Positions 10,501 through 21,770 of a stretch of 64,000 nt of DNA are shown here, in pieces. The first letter of the stretch is position 1. Each line of letters opens with the position of its first letter. Both the position numbers and the translations under genes were made by a program. The notes beneath the pieces are model-generated. The model was not told where the DNA came from and made no database searches. It was given only the letters and a program-made list of their open reading frames with translations. This DNA comes from Zygnema cylindricum (Eukaryota > Streptophyta > Zygnematophyceae > Zygnematales > Zygnemataceae), in the NCBI GenBank assembly GCA_037447655.1, contig JBBHKE010001093.1, positions 101,563-165,562 of the forward strand, in the 5' to 3' direction.

Positions 10501-13262
10501 CTCCCCTTAATTTTAAATCTATCTTTTACTTTAGTCCACACTTCTCCCTACAAAATACCAATTTGGGAGAAGGAACCGGTTTAGTCATCATGTCTACTAC
10601 CATCTCCTCATCCGGTCTATACTCCAAACTAATTATTTTATCGTCAACCTTCTCTCTAACAAAGCTAAATTTGATATCCATATGTTTTGCTTTCAAGTGG
10701 TGCTTTAGGTTTGCCGCAATCGCACTACAACTATATCAAGATGATACGCTTATAAAATAGATCAAACTGCCGACAACCTGTCCGTACAAAATATTCCGCA
10801 TGGACTCTCTTTCCTCCGGTCGTAACTCATCATCCAGAACCACAACTCCCTCTTCTGAACTCCCCTTATTTCCCTTCTTTAAATTTATTGGAGTTGTACA
10901 ACTATTTGCTTTATCCATTTGAAATTTCTCAAGTATGTTTTTGATTGCCTCCTTTTTAGTTAGCCTTATTATTTTCTTCTCTCTATCCCTCTCCATCTGA
11001 ATGCCCAAAATATATTTTGCTTTCCCCAAGTTCTTCATTTCAAATCTATTCTTTAGATCCTTTTTCAATCCATTAATTTTCTCTATTAATTTACTCAAAA
11101 CAAGCAAATCATCAACATGGGGGGCAATGAAAATTATACCTTCTTTGTCCTCAAATAGATAGATGGAGGGATCCGAGCTGATTCGGGTATATTCCAAAAT
11201 TGTCAAAAACTCGTTCAGCTTCTTGCTCCATTGGCGTGGAGCCTAATTTAATACATAAAGAAACTTTATACATCTGCACAACTTACTTTCTTCTCCTTTC
11301 TCCACAAACTCTTCCGGTTGTCGGATGAAGATCTCTTTTTCTAATTCTCCATGTAAAAAAACGGTTTTGATATCGATTTGGTAAACTTCCATGTCTTTCG
11401 TTGCCTCCAAACTAATTAGAATCCGGACGGAGAGAAATCTTACAACCGGAGCGAAGGTTTCCTCATAATCGATCCCTTCCTTATGTGTGAACCCTTTTCG
11501 CCACTAATCTGGCCTTATACCGCTCGGTGGTGTAACCTGTGTTAAGTTTCAACTTAAACACCCACTTGCATCCAATTGGCCTTCTGTCCAAGGGACATTC
11601 CACCAGCTCCCAGTGTTTGCTTCCATAATGGAAGCCATATCATCATTATTGGATGCCATTCATCTACTCCGTTACGGACTATTAATTGCTTCCGAATAAG
11701 TTTACGGTTCACTCAAATATGACAGCTTAGTTACCTTGTTATTCACTTCTCTTTCTTGAAGTCTCTTGCTGCTTCTCCTCCCTCATTTAAAATCCGAAGC
11801 CGGAATGGAGGGTAATCTCCGATTTCTCCGAATGAATTCATCTTCTCCCCTATCCATGGAGTCCATCACCGGTCGTTCATCATCCATTTCCGGTCTTTCC
11901 TTGTTCTCTTCCTTGGTTTGAAGTGGAAACTGTGGCTCTAAGAGAGAGTCATTCTCGGTCAGATTTTTCTCTTCATCTGCAAAGTTCGGTTGAACCGAAG
12001 TTTGGTTAAAAGAATCTTAATTTAACTCACTTTCAGATTCAAATCTAATTCTGGCTGGTTTAGTATATTTAAAGGGATCTACTACTTTCCTTCATCCATA
12101 ACTACCAAGTGTTTTACTAGGATGATATATTAATTCCCGGGATCATAAACTCTATATCCTTTTACATTCTCATCATATCCAAGTAAGTACCTCGGCTTTC
12201 CCCTTGCACCTAACTTCCAATCAGATTTTTCTGCGTTTAGACTAAAAACTTGACTTCCGAACACCTTTAAGTGTGAGATATCCGGTTTTCTCCCGGTCCA
12301 TCTTTCATAAGATGTTCGACCTTTCACTGCCGAGGTAAGGACTTTATTCTTAAGGTTATTAGCACGGTTCATAGCTTCTGCCCAGAAGGGTTTTCTTAAC
12401 TTTTTATCTGATAGCATGCTACGGGAACTATCACTTAATGTCCGATTTAATCTCTCGACTACACTGTTTTGTTCCGAATTCTTTGGGACAGTCTTTTGGT
12501 GTTGAACCCCTTCCTCTTTCAAAAAATCCTCAAACTGATTTTGGTGTTCAACCCCTTCCTCTTTCAAAAAATCCTCAAACTGATTAGAAGTGTATTCCCC
12601 CCCATTATCACTCCTCACTCTCTTTATAGGTGTTTCATGGAGCTTCTCACTCCATGGTTTATACTCTTTTAAATAAACCGGTGATTTAGACTTACTTTTC
12701 AAGAAGTAAACTCTGGAATATCTAGACTAATCATCAGTAATAGTAAGCATAAATCTCTTTCCTCCAACTGACGACACTTTGGTTGTCCCCATATGTCAAT
12801 ATGAACTGGATCTATGACCTTTTCACCTTTATAGGTTGAGGTTTTTGGGAAAGGTAATATGTGGGTCTTACCTTGAGCACATCCAATACAGTCATCCAAG
12901 GTCTCATTATCTCCAAAATGAATTCCCTCAACTACTTCTATTTTCTTCATTTCTTTCAATCTATCTAGATGCACGTGCCCCAATCTTTAATGCCAAATCA
13001 TCAAGTCACTTACACTGGCATAGTATACCCCCGTCTTTCCATTAATTAAATTCAACGTAAACCTTCGCTGGCTACCATTTTCAGCTGTGAAATATACTTC
13101 ATCCTCATAGCTAGCAACAAAGGCTCCTTTCTTAGTAGTAAACTCAAACCCTTATCATCTAAGACCGACGTAGAGATAAGATTCTTGTTTAACCCTAGAA
13201 TAAAAACGACTTGAGAAAAAGTGACTATGGATGTCTTACCTTCAACTAAGACTTTTAGATAT
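10501..13262 (-). pseudogene. Element F pol remnant
   Basis: Integrase: a GHVHLDRLKEM...C-GCAQGK zinc module (12699-12983) and [17 protein letters not shown] with the downstream NSVVERLNRTL motif (12130-12702). RT: a frame at 10736-11206 keeps HVDDLLVLSK (a changed YVDD), KYILGIQMERD and VVGSLIYFI. Most of RNase H is deleted: the frame jumps from SLIYF to the AKHMDI-FSFVREKV and DMMTKPVPSPK tail (10501-10735). A 45 bp in-frame tandem duplication lies at 12496-12585. Stops and frameshifts separate the pieces. Confidence 0.8.
12496..12585 (-). repeat. 45-bp in-frame tandem duplication in integrase
   Basis: Two 45-bp copies (12496-12540, 12541-12585) differing by one base duplicate the peptide QFEDFLKEEGV-HQN just after the second catalytic Asp region. 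The frame is preserved. Confidence 0.9.
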
Positions 13263-13366
13263 GGAAACAGTAGACATGGAAAATTTACTAGAAATTACAG
13301 ATCAGTTTAGGGGTGCGAAAAAGGTCATTTCGAAGAGTTGTAAAAAACAAGAGAACAAGCTTTTAT

Positions 13367-13537
13367 ATATCGCGATATAAATATCGACATATCGTTCCGA
13401 TACATAGGCAAAATATTGCGGTATTTAGCTTTTCGATATATCGAAGTGATATATCGATTATCGAGTACCTAAAATTAGGTACAAATCGAATATCGGCAAG
13501 TGGTTCTTGATACCCAATGCTAAGTGCAGGACACAAT
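13367..13537. mobile_element. Fragment of non-autonomous hAT (57374-58223 type)
   Basis: Dense TATCGATA-type palindromes are followed by a block matching the right end of the 57374-58223 element: ATATCGATTATCG-GTACCTAAAATT, TCGAATATCGGCAA and GATACCCAA. The terminus reads CCCAATGCTA rather than CCCAACACTA. No matching left end or 8-bp duplication was found, so it is a truncated or decayed copy. Confidence 0.6.
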
Positions 13538-13578
13538 AGTGCAAGGATGAATTCGCAAAGGGTCATAAAAGCCTGAGA

Positions 13579-14627
13579 TGTAGAAACTAATGGTTTTATT
13601 AGTATATTCTAGGTCTGAAAGGAAATATAGAAGTCGAGGCAGTCTATCTCTAACTTCTCTCTCCAACTCTCAAACTTGTCGCAGTCACTGAGAAATTGGA
13701 GAGGAAGCTAGAGCCATGGCTACCTTGGCTATCCTGAGGTTTACGGGAATTTTATATTAGGGTTTATTTATTTATTTAAAAGGTATGTGCCGGCGGCAGG
13801 ATTTGATCCTTGTACCTACCGGCCGGCAGATCGAGAATAGCCGGTAGCCTTACCGTTAAGTTTAGCAGTAGTGTTACGTACTATGTAGTTTGATATTTAA
13901 TTATATATGTATATGTACGATAATTCATTTAACTGAAATGAATTACGAGATACATAGATCCAGTAATATATAATGTACGAATTACGGTACGGACAAAAAT
14001 CAATACCGCGCATTTGTTTCGTAAATGAAACAAATACCCCGCATGTATTTATTACGGCTACGATTAAATCTGAATTTAATCGGACAGCCGGGATTAGCGC
14101 CGAGATCGCGGAGGAAGATTTCGGAGGTTTGTGGCCATCGCCACATCGGATGACGCGTGGCGAAATTCCGTTGGATTGTGGAATCTCCGGAGATTATGGC
14201 ACCGAATCCGGATTTGACATGTGTCGACATTTTGGCCATGTCGCATAATGTCCGTACATAAAGTACACCGGCAGCTGTACTTTTGCGTACGAAACTCAAT
14301 TCTGATTGGTTCCGTACATCAATAGATAGAGTCTGTGAGAGAGATAGGACTTAGAAAAATTAGAAGATAGGACCCCCTCTCCCAGAGAGCTTCTGTACAA
14401 AAGGTCAACTTTGACCCTCCATAACTTACTGCTCAAGGGAGCAAATTCAGAGATTCTTTTTGCTACCGACTCAAAGGAGTCTTGCCTTCACAGGGGTGTA
14501 GGTGGTCAGGGTTTTTGTTTGCCAGGGTGGCAGTTATTTTTTGCTGAAACACAAAGGGGTCAAGATTATCCTAGAGGCTTCTTGGAAGCTGTCTACTCTG
14601 AGGACTTATGGAGGTCTCAGAGTTTCA
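13579..14627 (+). repeat. A1 5' LTR
   Basis: TGTAGAAACT...GAGTTTCA. It contains overlapping ~90-110 codon frames on both strands (13973-14299), an ATTGG CCAAT-type box near 14305, a degenerate TATA (TGTACAAAAGG, ~14393) and the gag ATG (14608) 20 bp before the end. The G-box has decayed to GACGCGTGGC here. Confidence 0.95.
13788..13828 (-). other. Antisense tRNA-like stem in A1 LTR
   Basis: A 41-nt block closed by a perfect 7-bp stem TGCCGGC/GCCGGCA, with GGATCAAATCC inside on the minus strand. That resembles a T-arm (loop ATCAAAT) plus acceptor stem. D and anticodon arms are missing, so it is not a tRNA gene. Equivalent blocks occur in the other A, B, E and G LTRs. Confidence 0.5.
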
Positions 14628-17600
14628 GGTTATGGGCCCACCCTCTAGGGTACCAATCTTTAATGGACCTGGCTTCATATACTGGGAAAGTATGATGATA
14701 GGAGCTCTATGCGAAAAAAGGTTTTGGGGGATAGTGAGTGGACGGTTGGGGCGTCCATCAAGTCTTGGAATTCCTCCAGGGTTTGGAGGAACCAGATTCA
14801 CCAGGAAAGAGGACCCACCTTCAACAGAGGAAACAAAAGAAGGAGAGGCGGTGGACAAAGGAAAGGAGAAAGAGATGACCACACCAATAGCAACTGGTTC
14901 GACATTCATGTCACCTATTCCGAGGAATGAGGAGAATGATACTGAAACCTGGGACTTCAACAATATGGCGGCAAAGCACTTCATCCTACGCCATCTCACT
15001 CAAGGACTTGCATGTCCTCATTTGCAGGTAGAAAGAGCATCCGATCTTTGGATGGCTCTCATAGAGATGTACCGAAGTGGTACGATTCAGCAACAACAGT
15101 TGGCTGATCAGAAAGTTAAGGAGTATGTATACAAAGGGGGAAATATGTTGGATTTTTGCAATGAGCTTGCTACACTCTTCATGGAGCTACACAGTGCGGG
15201 AAAAGATTTTAGTGAAAAAGAAAAGGTTAACTGTTTACTGATGAAGTTACCTGATGAGTTCGTGAACATAGTTTACCGTGTGCAGGACTTGCCTGACTCA
15301 AGGTGGATATGGAACTCAGTAGTAGGGATGATTCTCTTTCAAAAGAATACAATTGAGATCCGAAGGGGAGGAAAGAGTGGCCAAGCCTTGGCAACAGCGA
15401 CTGATTGGAGGAACAGGGATTCCCGAAAACCGGTCGGAAACTATGGGGGTAGGGAGCAGAAAAATCAGGCCGATGAGTTCGAACCAAGGGCTCCCAAAGG
15501 ACTATGTCACTTTTGTAAGAAACCGGGGCACTATATGGCAGAGTGCACTAAGCTAACCGAGCTTCGGTTAAAGGAGGGGCAGACCGGTGGTACCCCGAGA
15601 GGAAAGAAAAAGGCCCTTGTCACACAGGTACTTGAGGCTGAATCCGAGGACGAGGACGATGAGCTCCTTTTGGATGAGGAGTTGGAGGCGAAAAATGAGG
15701 TCGAAATTCCACGAAGGCAGAAATGTACTTACGGTGGATTGAAAGGTGAAGCAGGCTGGATTGTAGATTCAGGTGCCTCCATGCACATGTGTAAGGATAG
15801 ACACCTGTTCACTAAGATAAGAAAGATTCTCACCGTAGAGATAGAGTACGGGGATGGGAGGATAGTCACCACTACTCTTGTAGGATCCGTAGATCTAAAA
15901 GTGTTAGTAGAAGGAAAGACATCCATATTAACATTCTCCAATGTATTGTTTATTCCGGAGCTGAACAAAAATCTTATCTCTACATCAGTATTAGATGATA
16001 AGGGTTTTTTTACTAGCACTAGGGAAGGAGTCTTTAGTGCTAGTTTTTAGGATGATGTCTATTTCATTGCTGAGAAAGGTAGCCATGGGATGTTTAGGCT
16101 GATCTTAAGTAATGAAAAGAAGAAACTTTATTATGCTGGTGTTCATGATATTATGATGTGGCATAAGAGGCTTGGGCATGTGAATCTAGATAAGTTAAGA
16201 GAGATGAAAAAGATGGGAGTGGTGAAAGGGATTCAGTTCAGTGAGAGTGATGATATAAGTGATTGTAGTGGATGTGCTCAAGGTAAAGCACACAGATTAC
16301 CCTTTCCTAAGTCAGCCACCTATAAGGGAGAAAAAATTCTAGATCTAGTACACACAGATATTTGGGGACCGGCTAAAGTGCCCTCACCGGGGGGGAAGAG
16401 ATTTATGATGACTATAACTGATGATTGGTCTCGGTATTCCCGGGTATATTTTTTGAAAAACAAGTCCGAAGCTGAGGATTGTTTTAGACAATATAAAGCA
16501 TGGAGCGAAAAAATCCATGAAACTCCAATCAAGAGAGTAAGGAGTGACAATGGTGGAGAGTATACTTCTAACCAGTTTGAGGATTTTTTGAGGGAAGATG
16601 GGGTTCAACCCCAAAAGACAGTTCCAGAAAATCCGGAACAGAATGGGGTAGCTGAAAGGTTAAATAGAACACTAAGTGATAGTGCTAGAAGTATGTTGTC
16701 AGATAAAAAGATAGGGAAAAGGTTTTGGGCAGAAGCAATGAACTGTGCTAATTACCTCAAGAATAGAGTTCTTACTTCAGCTATAAGAGATCAAACACCT
16801 TATGAGAGATGGACAGGCCGGAAACCAGACATATCTCACTTAAAGGTTTTCGGCAGTCAAGTGTTCAGTCTAGATACTGATCGGTCCAATTGGAAGCTAG
16901 ATCCTAAAGGAAAACCGGGATACTTATTAGGATATGATGAAGATGTTAAAGGATATAAAGTTTATGATCTAAAAAGGGAAGATATAATCTTAGTAAAGCA
17001 TTTAGTAGTTATGGATGAAGGAAAGTCTGTGGATCGCTTCAAATATACGAAGTTAGTAAAAATCAGATTTGAGTCAGAAAATTCCGATGACTTTGAGCTT
17101 CCTAATTATCCAGGTTTTAGAGAAGATGACATTCTTGCACGAACAAATCAGACCGAAAAGGACTCTGCTGTGGAAACTTCAGTAACAACTCTACTCGAAG
17201 CGGAAGACGTGGTAGAAATTGATTCGGAATCAAGGCATAGGGGAGAAGCCGAGTTTGTTCGAAAGAATCCACGAGAACCATCTATTCCGGCCTCAGATTT
17301 TGAGGGGGGGAGGAGAAGTAGCAAAAGACTGCAAGAAAAACAGGTTAATAACAAGGTAACTAAACTATCTCATCAAGATGAACCTCAAACTTATGGAGAG
17401 GCGATGACTTGTCTAGAAAGAAATCGGTGGAAGATAACCATCAATGAGGAGATGGCTTCAATCATGGCAGCCGATACTTGGGAGCTGGTGGACTGTCCAC
17501 CTAACCGAAAACCAATCGGTTGTAAGTGGGTTTTCAAACTAAAACTGAACCCAGATAACACAATCGAGCGCTACAAGGCCAGATTAGTGGCAAAGGGATT

Positions 17601-18948
17601 TACACAAAAGGAAGGAATTGACTACGAGGAAACCTTTGCCCCGGTGGTCAGATTTCCCTCCGTCCGCATACTTCTCAGTTTAGCAGCGGCGGAAGACATG
17701 GAAGTGCATCAGATGGACATCAAGACAGCCTTTTTGCATGGAGAATTGGAAGAGGAGATCTTCATGTGATAACCCGAAGGTTTTCTGGAGGAAGGAGAGG
17801 AGAGTAAGGTATGCCGGCTGATTAAATCTCTTTATGGTTTGAAACAGGCACCTCGACAATGGAATAAGAAGCTTGATGAGTTTCTTACCGGTCAGGGATA
17901 TATTCGGATCAGCTCAGATCACTCAATCTATGTTTTCGAAGATGAGGAAGGTTTGATATTTATTGCAATTTATGTTGATGATTTGCTTGTATAAAGTATA
18001 TCAATGGAAAAAATTAACAAACTGAAAACCGATCTTAAGGGGAGATTTGAAATGAAGGATATGGGAGAAGCAAGATATATTTTGGGAATTCAAGTAGAGA
18101 GAGACCGAAAAAGGAAAATTATAAGATTGACTCAAAAGGAAGCAATAGGGAACATGCTTGAAAATTTTCAAATGGATAAAGCTAATAGTTATACAACTCC
18201 AATGGAGTTGAAGAAGGGAAGTGAGGGGAGTGAGGAAGAAGGAGTCATAGTCTTAGACAAGGAATTATCTCCTGATGAACAGAAGTTCATGCAGACTATT
18301 CCTTACAGGCAAGTAGTGGGAAGTCTAATCTATTTTATGAATTGTACCCGGCCGGATTTAGCTGCAGCTGTAGGAGTGCTGACTAAAAGTCTAAATGCTC
18401 CCACTAAGAGGGATTGGGAGGCAGCTAAGAGGGTCCTTAGATATTTGGTAGGAACTAGAGATCTATGGTTGCATTTGGGTGGGGAGAATACTGACATCAC
18501 TACTTGGAGTGATGCCAGTTATGGTGATGCTCCGATGAGGAGATGTACTTTTGGATATGTATTATATGTGGGTGCTGGGGCTTGCTGTTGGAGTAGCAAA
18601 CAGCAAAAGGTTATTGCTCAGTCCACCATGGAGGCTGAGTATATGGCCTCTTGCTCTGCTGTAAAAGAATTGATGTGGGTCAAGTCTTTGCTTGGTGAGC
18701 TTGGTCACCTTAAGAGTGGTGTGCAGAAAATATTTTGTGATAATCAGGCAGCAATCGCTATTTCTGCCAATCCTAAACACCATTTTAAAGCCAAACACAT
18801 GGACATCAGACTCAGCTTTGTTAGAGAGAAAGTAGAAAAAAAAATAATCAGTTTAGAGTACAGACCAGATAGTGAGATGGTAGCAGATATGATGACCAAA
18901 CCTGTGCCTTCCCCTAAGCAATTTTTTGCAGGGAGAAGTGTGGTCTGA
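14608..18948 (+). pseudogene. A1 gag-pol polyprotein, three nonsense codons
   Basis: One frame of 1,447 codons. Gag occupies residues 1 to ~330 with zinc knuckle CHFCKKPGHYMAEC at residues 300-313. The protease motif is VDSGASMHMC (Asp ~387). Integrase has the H/C zinc module (HKRLGHVN...CSGC) and catalytic Asp 16357, Asp 16546 and Glu 16654 (D-D-35-E). RT has YVDD at 17971-17982. RNase H has SDASYGD, MEAEYMA, CDNQAA and KHMDIRLSFVRE. Breaks: TAG 16048-16050 (GAG in A2), TGA 17767-17769 (CGA in A2, a CpG transition), TAA 17992-17994 just after YVDD, and a 1-bp loss near 18918 that changes the last residues. No other frameshift. It would have produced particles, cut itself to subunits, copied and integrated the element. 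Confidence 0.92.
14628..14640 (+). other. A1 primer binding site, inside gag
   Basis: GGTTATGGGCCCA directly abuts the LTR. It complements the anticodon stem-loop of eukaryotic initiator tRNA-Met (CTGGGCCCATAACC), the half-tRNA priming known for Drosophila copia. It is translated as codons 8-11 of gag (V-M-G-P). Confidence 0.85.
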
Positions 18949-18965
18949 AATTAAAGATTGACTAG

Positions 18966-18978
18966 AAAAAAAGGGGAG
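18966..18978 (+). other. A1 polypurine tract
   Basis: AAAAAAAGGGGAG immediately before the 3' LTR, the expected plus-strand primer site. Confidence 0.85.
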
Positions 18979-20027
18979 TGTAGAAACTAATGGTTTTATT
19001 AGTATTTTCTAGGTCTGAAAAGAAATATAGAAGTCGAGGCAGTCTATCTCTAACTTCTCTCTCCAACTCTCAAACTTGTCGCAGTCATTGAGAAATTGGA
19101 GAGGAAGCTAGAGCCATGGCTACCTTGGCTATCTTGAGGTTTACGGGAATTTTATATTAGGGTTTATTTATTTATTTAAAAGGTATGTGCCGGCGGCAGG
19201 ATTTGATCCTTGTACCTACCGGCCGGCAGATCGGGAATAGCCGGTAGCCTTAGCCGTTAAGTCTAGCAGTAGTGTTACGTACTATGTAGTTTGATATTTA
19301 TTTATATATGTATACGTACGATAATTCATTTAACTGAAATGAATTACGGGATACATAGATCCAGTAATATATAATGTACAAATTACGGTACGGACAAAAA
19401 TCAATACCGCGCATTTGTTTCGTAAATGAAACAAATACCCCGCATGTATTTATTACGGCTACGATTAAATCCGAATTTAATCGGACGGCCGGGATTAGCG
19501 CCGAGATCGCGGAGGAAGATTTCGGAGGTTTGTGGCCATCGCCACATCGGATGACACGTGGCAAAATTCCGTTGGATTGTGGAATCTCCGGAGATTATGG
19601 CACCGAATCCGAATTTGACATGTGTCGACATTTTGGCCATGTCGTACAATGTCCGTACATAAAGTACACCGGCAGCTGTACTTTTGCATACGAAACTCAA
19701 TTCTGATTGGTTCCGTACATCACTAGATAGAGTCTGTGAGAGAGATAGGACTTAGAAAAATTAGAAGATAGGACCCCCTCTCCCAGAGAGCTTCTGTACA
19801 AAAGGTCAACTTTGACCCTCCATAACTTACTCTTCAGGGGAGCAAATTCAGAGATTCTTTTTGCTACCGACTCAAGGGAGTCTTGCCTTTACAGGGGTGC
19901 AGGTGGTCAGGGTTTTTGTTTGCCAGGGTGGCAGTTATTTTTGCTGGAACACAAAGGGGTCAGGATTATCCTAGAGGCTTCTTGGAAGCTGTCTACTCTG
20001 AGGACTTATGGAGGTCTCAGAGTTTCA
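18979..20027 (+). repeat. A1 3' LTR
   Basis: Matches the 5' LTR with about 30 differences. It keeps the G-box GACACGTGGC (19555-19560). The gag ATG copy at 20008 reads only a few codons into flanking DNA. Confidence 0.95.
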
Positions 20028-20032
20028 TGAGA

Positions 20033-20614
20033 CGTCTTCACCATGTCGATGAAAGGTAAAGACATTCAAAGATGCTGGCGGATGACGCGTGCTCAACACG
20101 GAGGGTCCTCCAATCATCTTAAAGAAAACACTTGCGAGCCACTTTCACAAGCTCTAAATCACAATCCCACTATGCGAACCGGTAAGAGAATATTATAGAG
20201 TGAAATCATGAGAGGGAGGTGCTAACGACGTCCATTGGATTACGAGAATTGTTGGATAAAGGGAGGTGACGACGTCTTGTGCCCCACCTCACGATAATCT
20301 AATACCAATCTAACGAGTTTGTTATTAGAAGACCAACCCAATGCCAAAAGAGAACTCCGGATGTGTTAAGTCAGACATCCAATGGGAAGAAGGGTCGGCG
20401 ATACGACAACAGTATGTGTTAGAACCACTTAGTCAAAAAATGACGCACTCCAGGTTAGTACGTACACATTAAAAATTTCTAAGGGTATCCGTTTGCGCTT
20501 TACCATGTTTTCATTTTCACATTTTTATTTGTAGCATTATATTTTTCACCCTCTCGCGTCGGTGAGAGAGGACGAGAGGGTCCCTATATTTCAAAAAGCG
20601 GTTAAAAAATGTTG
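20033..20614. other. Unrecognised sequence right of A1
   Basis: Moderate-GC DNA without a long open frame, element end or RNA gene that I can identify. Confidence 0.5.
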
Positions 20615-21240
20615 AGAATCCACCGTACATATACGTACGAACGAAGAATTTATCTGATTTGGAATTTCACCGTACAAACACGTACGTGAGGACCCTGACG
20701 AAAAGGTGAATATTTCGTCTGGATTTTGTTTCGTGCGTTCGCCAGTGTGCCCGGTCTTCATATTAACGTGAATATCATTTTCGTTGTTGTCAAGTTCTCA
20801 TGGAAACACGTGGCATTTACAGTCTAATCATTGAAATTGAATTTAAATAAGACATGTTCTATACCGTTCGACCTTGTTGTTCAATTCGAACGATTTTTTC
20901 CTTTTTTTGCGATTGAAACGTATAATTCGTGACTTTTGAAAAAATCGCAAAAAAATGCGATGTACTTTTTGTCCGGTAAATTGAATGGCTAATTTACGGA
21001 AACTGTACGGTATTGTACAATAGCTGTACGGCTTTGAACGGTAAATGTACAAAATTTGACGAAAAGATACGTTGCACTTCGTAGTACTTTCTATCCGGTA
21101 AACTGAACAGAATTTTTACGAAAATGTACGGAATTGTACCAAAAATGTACGGACTATTACGAAAAGATACGGAAAATGTACAAAAAATGTACAAACTGCA
21201 GTATATATGAAATTCATTTTTGTTTACATGTACGGAAATA
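20615..21240. repeat. GTAC/GTACGG-rich region with imperfect tandem duplication
   Basis: About twenty GTACGG, CGTAC or TGTACAA motifs in 600 bp. Two stretches of ~100 bp (20968-21060 and 21085-21175) share TCCGGTAAA-TGAA, TTTACG and TGTACGG-ATTGTAC in the same order, which is an old tandem duplication. The function is unknown. Confidence 0.5.
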
Positions 21241-21770
21241 GTACGGACGAAAATTCATTAACGATTTTTAAGATTTTTTCAAAAGGTTCAATGCGTTTGT
21301 TACAAATAATTCGTCGCGATTAAATCATTCGCACTAAACGCCATGAACAATTATGTCGTCCGAAGAAAATGTACTCCAAGCGTTTAAAATGTTTCCGAAA
21401 CCGAAAACTGGCAATTTCGCGCTACAAAAACACGTTAAACTGAGCACTTGACGATCGTTGAGTAAGGCATGTTTCCAATAGGAGCTGGCAAAAATTGTAC
21501 AAATATATTTAAGTGGCCTAGATTTCATCAAGAGGTGCCTTAAACTGTATGACCATTGTACGGTTTTACTAGTTCCCATCAAAGTCGTGCCAGTAAACCA
21601 ACTATTGCATACACGTTTTATTAACCACGAAAGTTTTTTTTGTCATATATTAAAAAATCATCAAAAAATTAGAAGCTTACAGTTTGGATGTCAGGCACCT
21701 CATTGAATCAAATCGACGGTAAAATTCGAAACCGACAATCCATAAGTGCCGCAAACCACGGAGGTCAGAG
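21241..21770. other. Unrecognised AT-rich sequence
   Basis: No gene or element boundary recognised. Confidence 0.5.

Larger units (their letters stand above)
10393..13262 (-). mobile_element. Truncated copia element F, inverted
   Basis: Reading leftwards from 13262: end of protease, integrase, RT, a residual RNase H C-terminus, the polypurine tract complement (CTCCCCTTAATTTT from 10501), then only ~108 bp of 3' LTR (10393-10500, ending TTTCAACA on the plus strand). Gag and the 5' LTR are absent. It meets element G head-on at 10383-10392, which points to an inversion or deletion junction. Confidence 0.75.
13579..20027 (+). mobile_element. Full-length Ty1/copia retrotransposon A1
   Basis: LTRs 13579-14627 and 18979-20027 (both 1049 bp, TG...CA), flanked by the perfect 5-bp target duplication TGAGA (13574-13578, 20028-20032). 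Internal order: PBS, gag, protease, integrase, RT, RNase H, polypurine tract, so copia order. By eye about 30 differences separate the LTRs (~97% identity), many at CpG, making it older than A2. The coding frame has three nonsense codons and one terminal frameshift. Confidence 0.95.
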
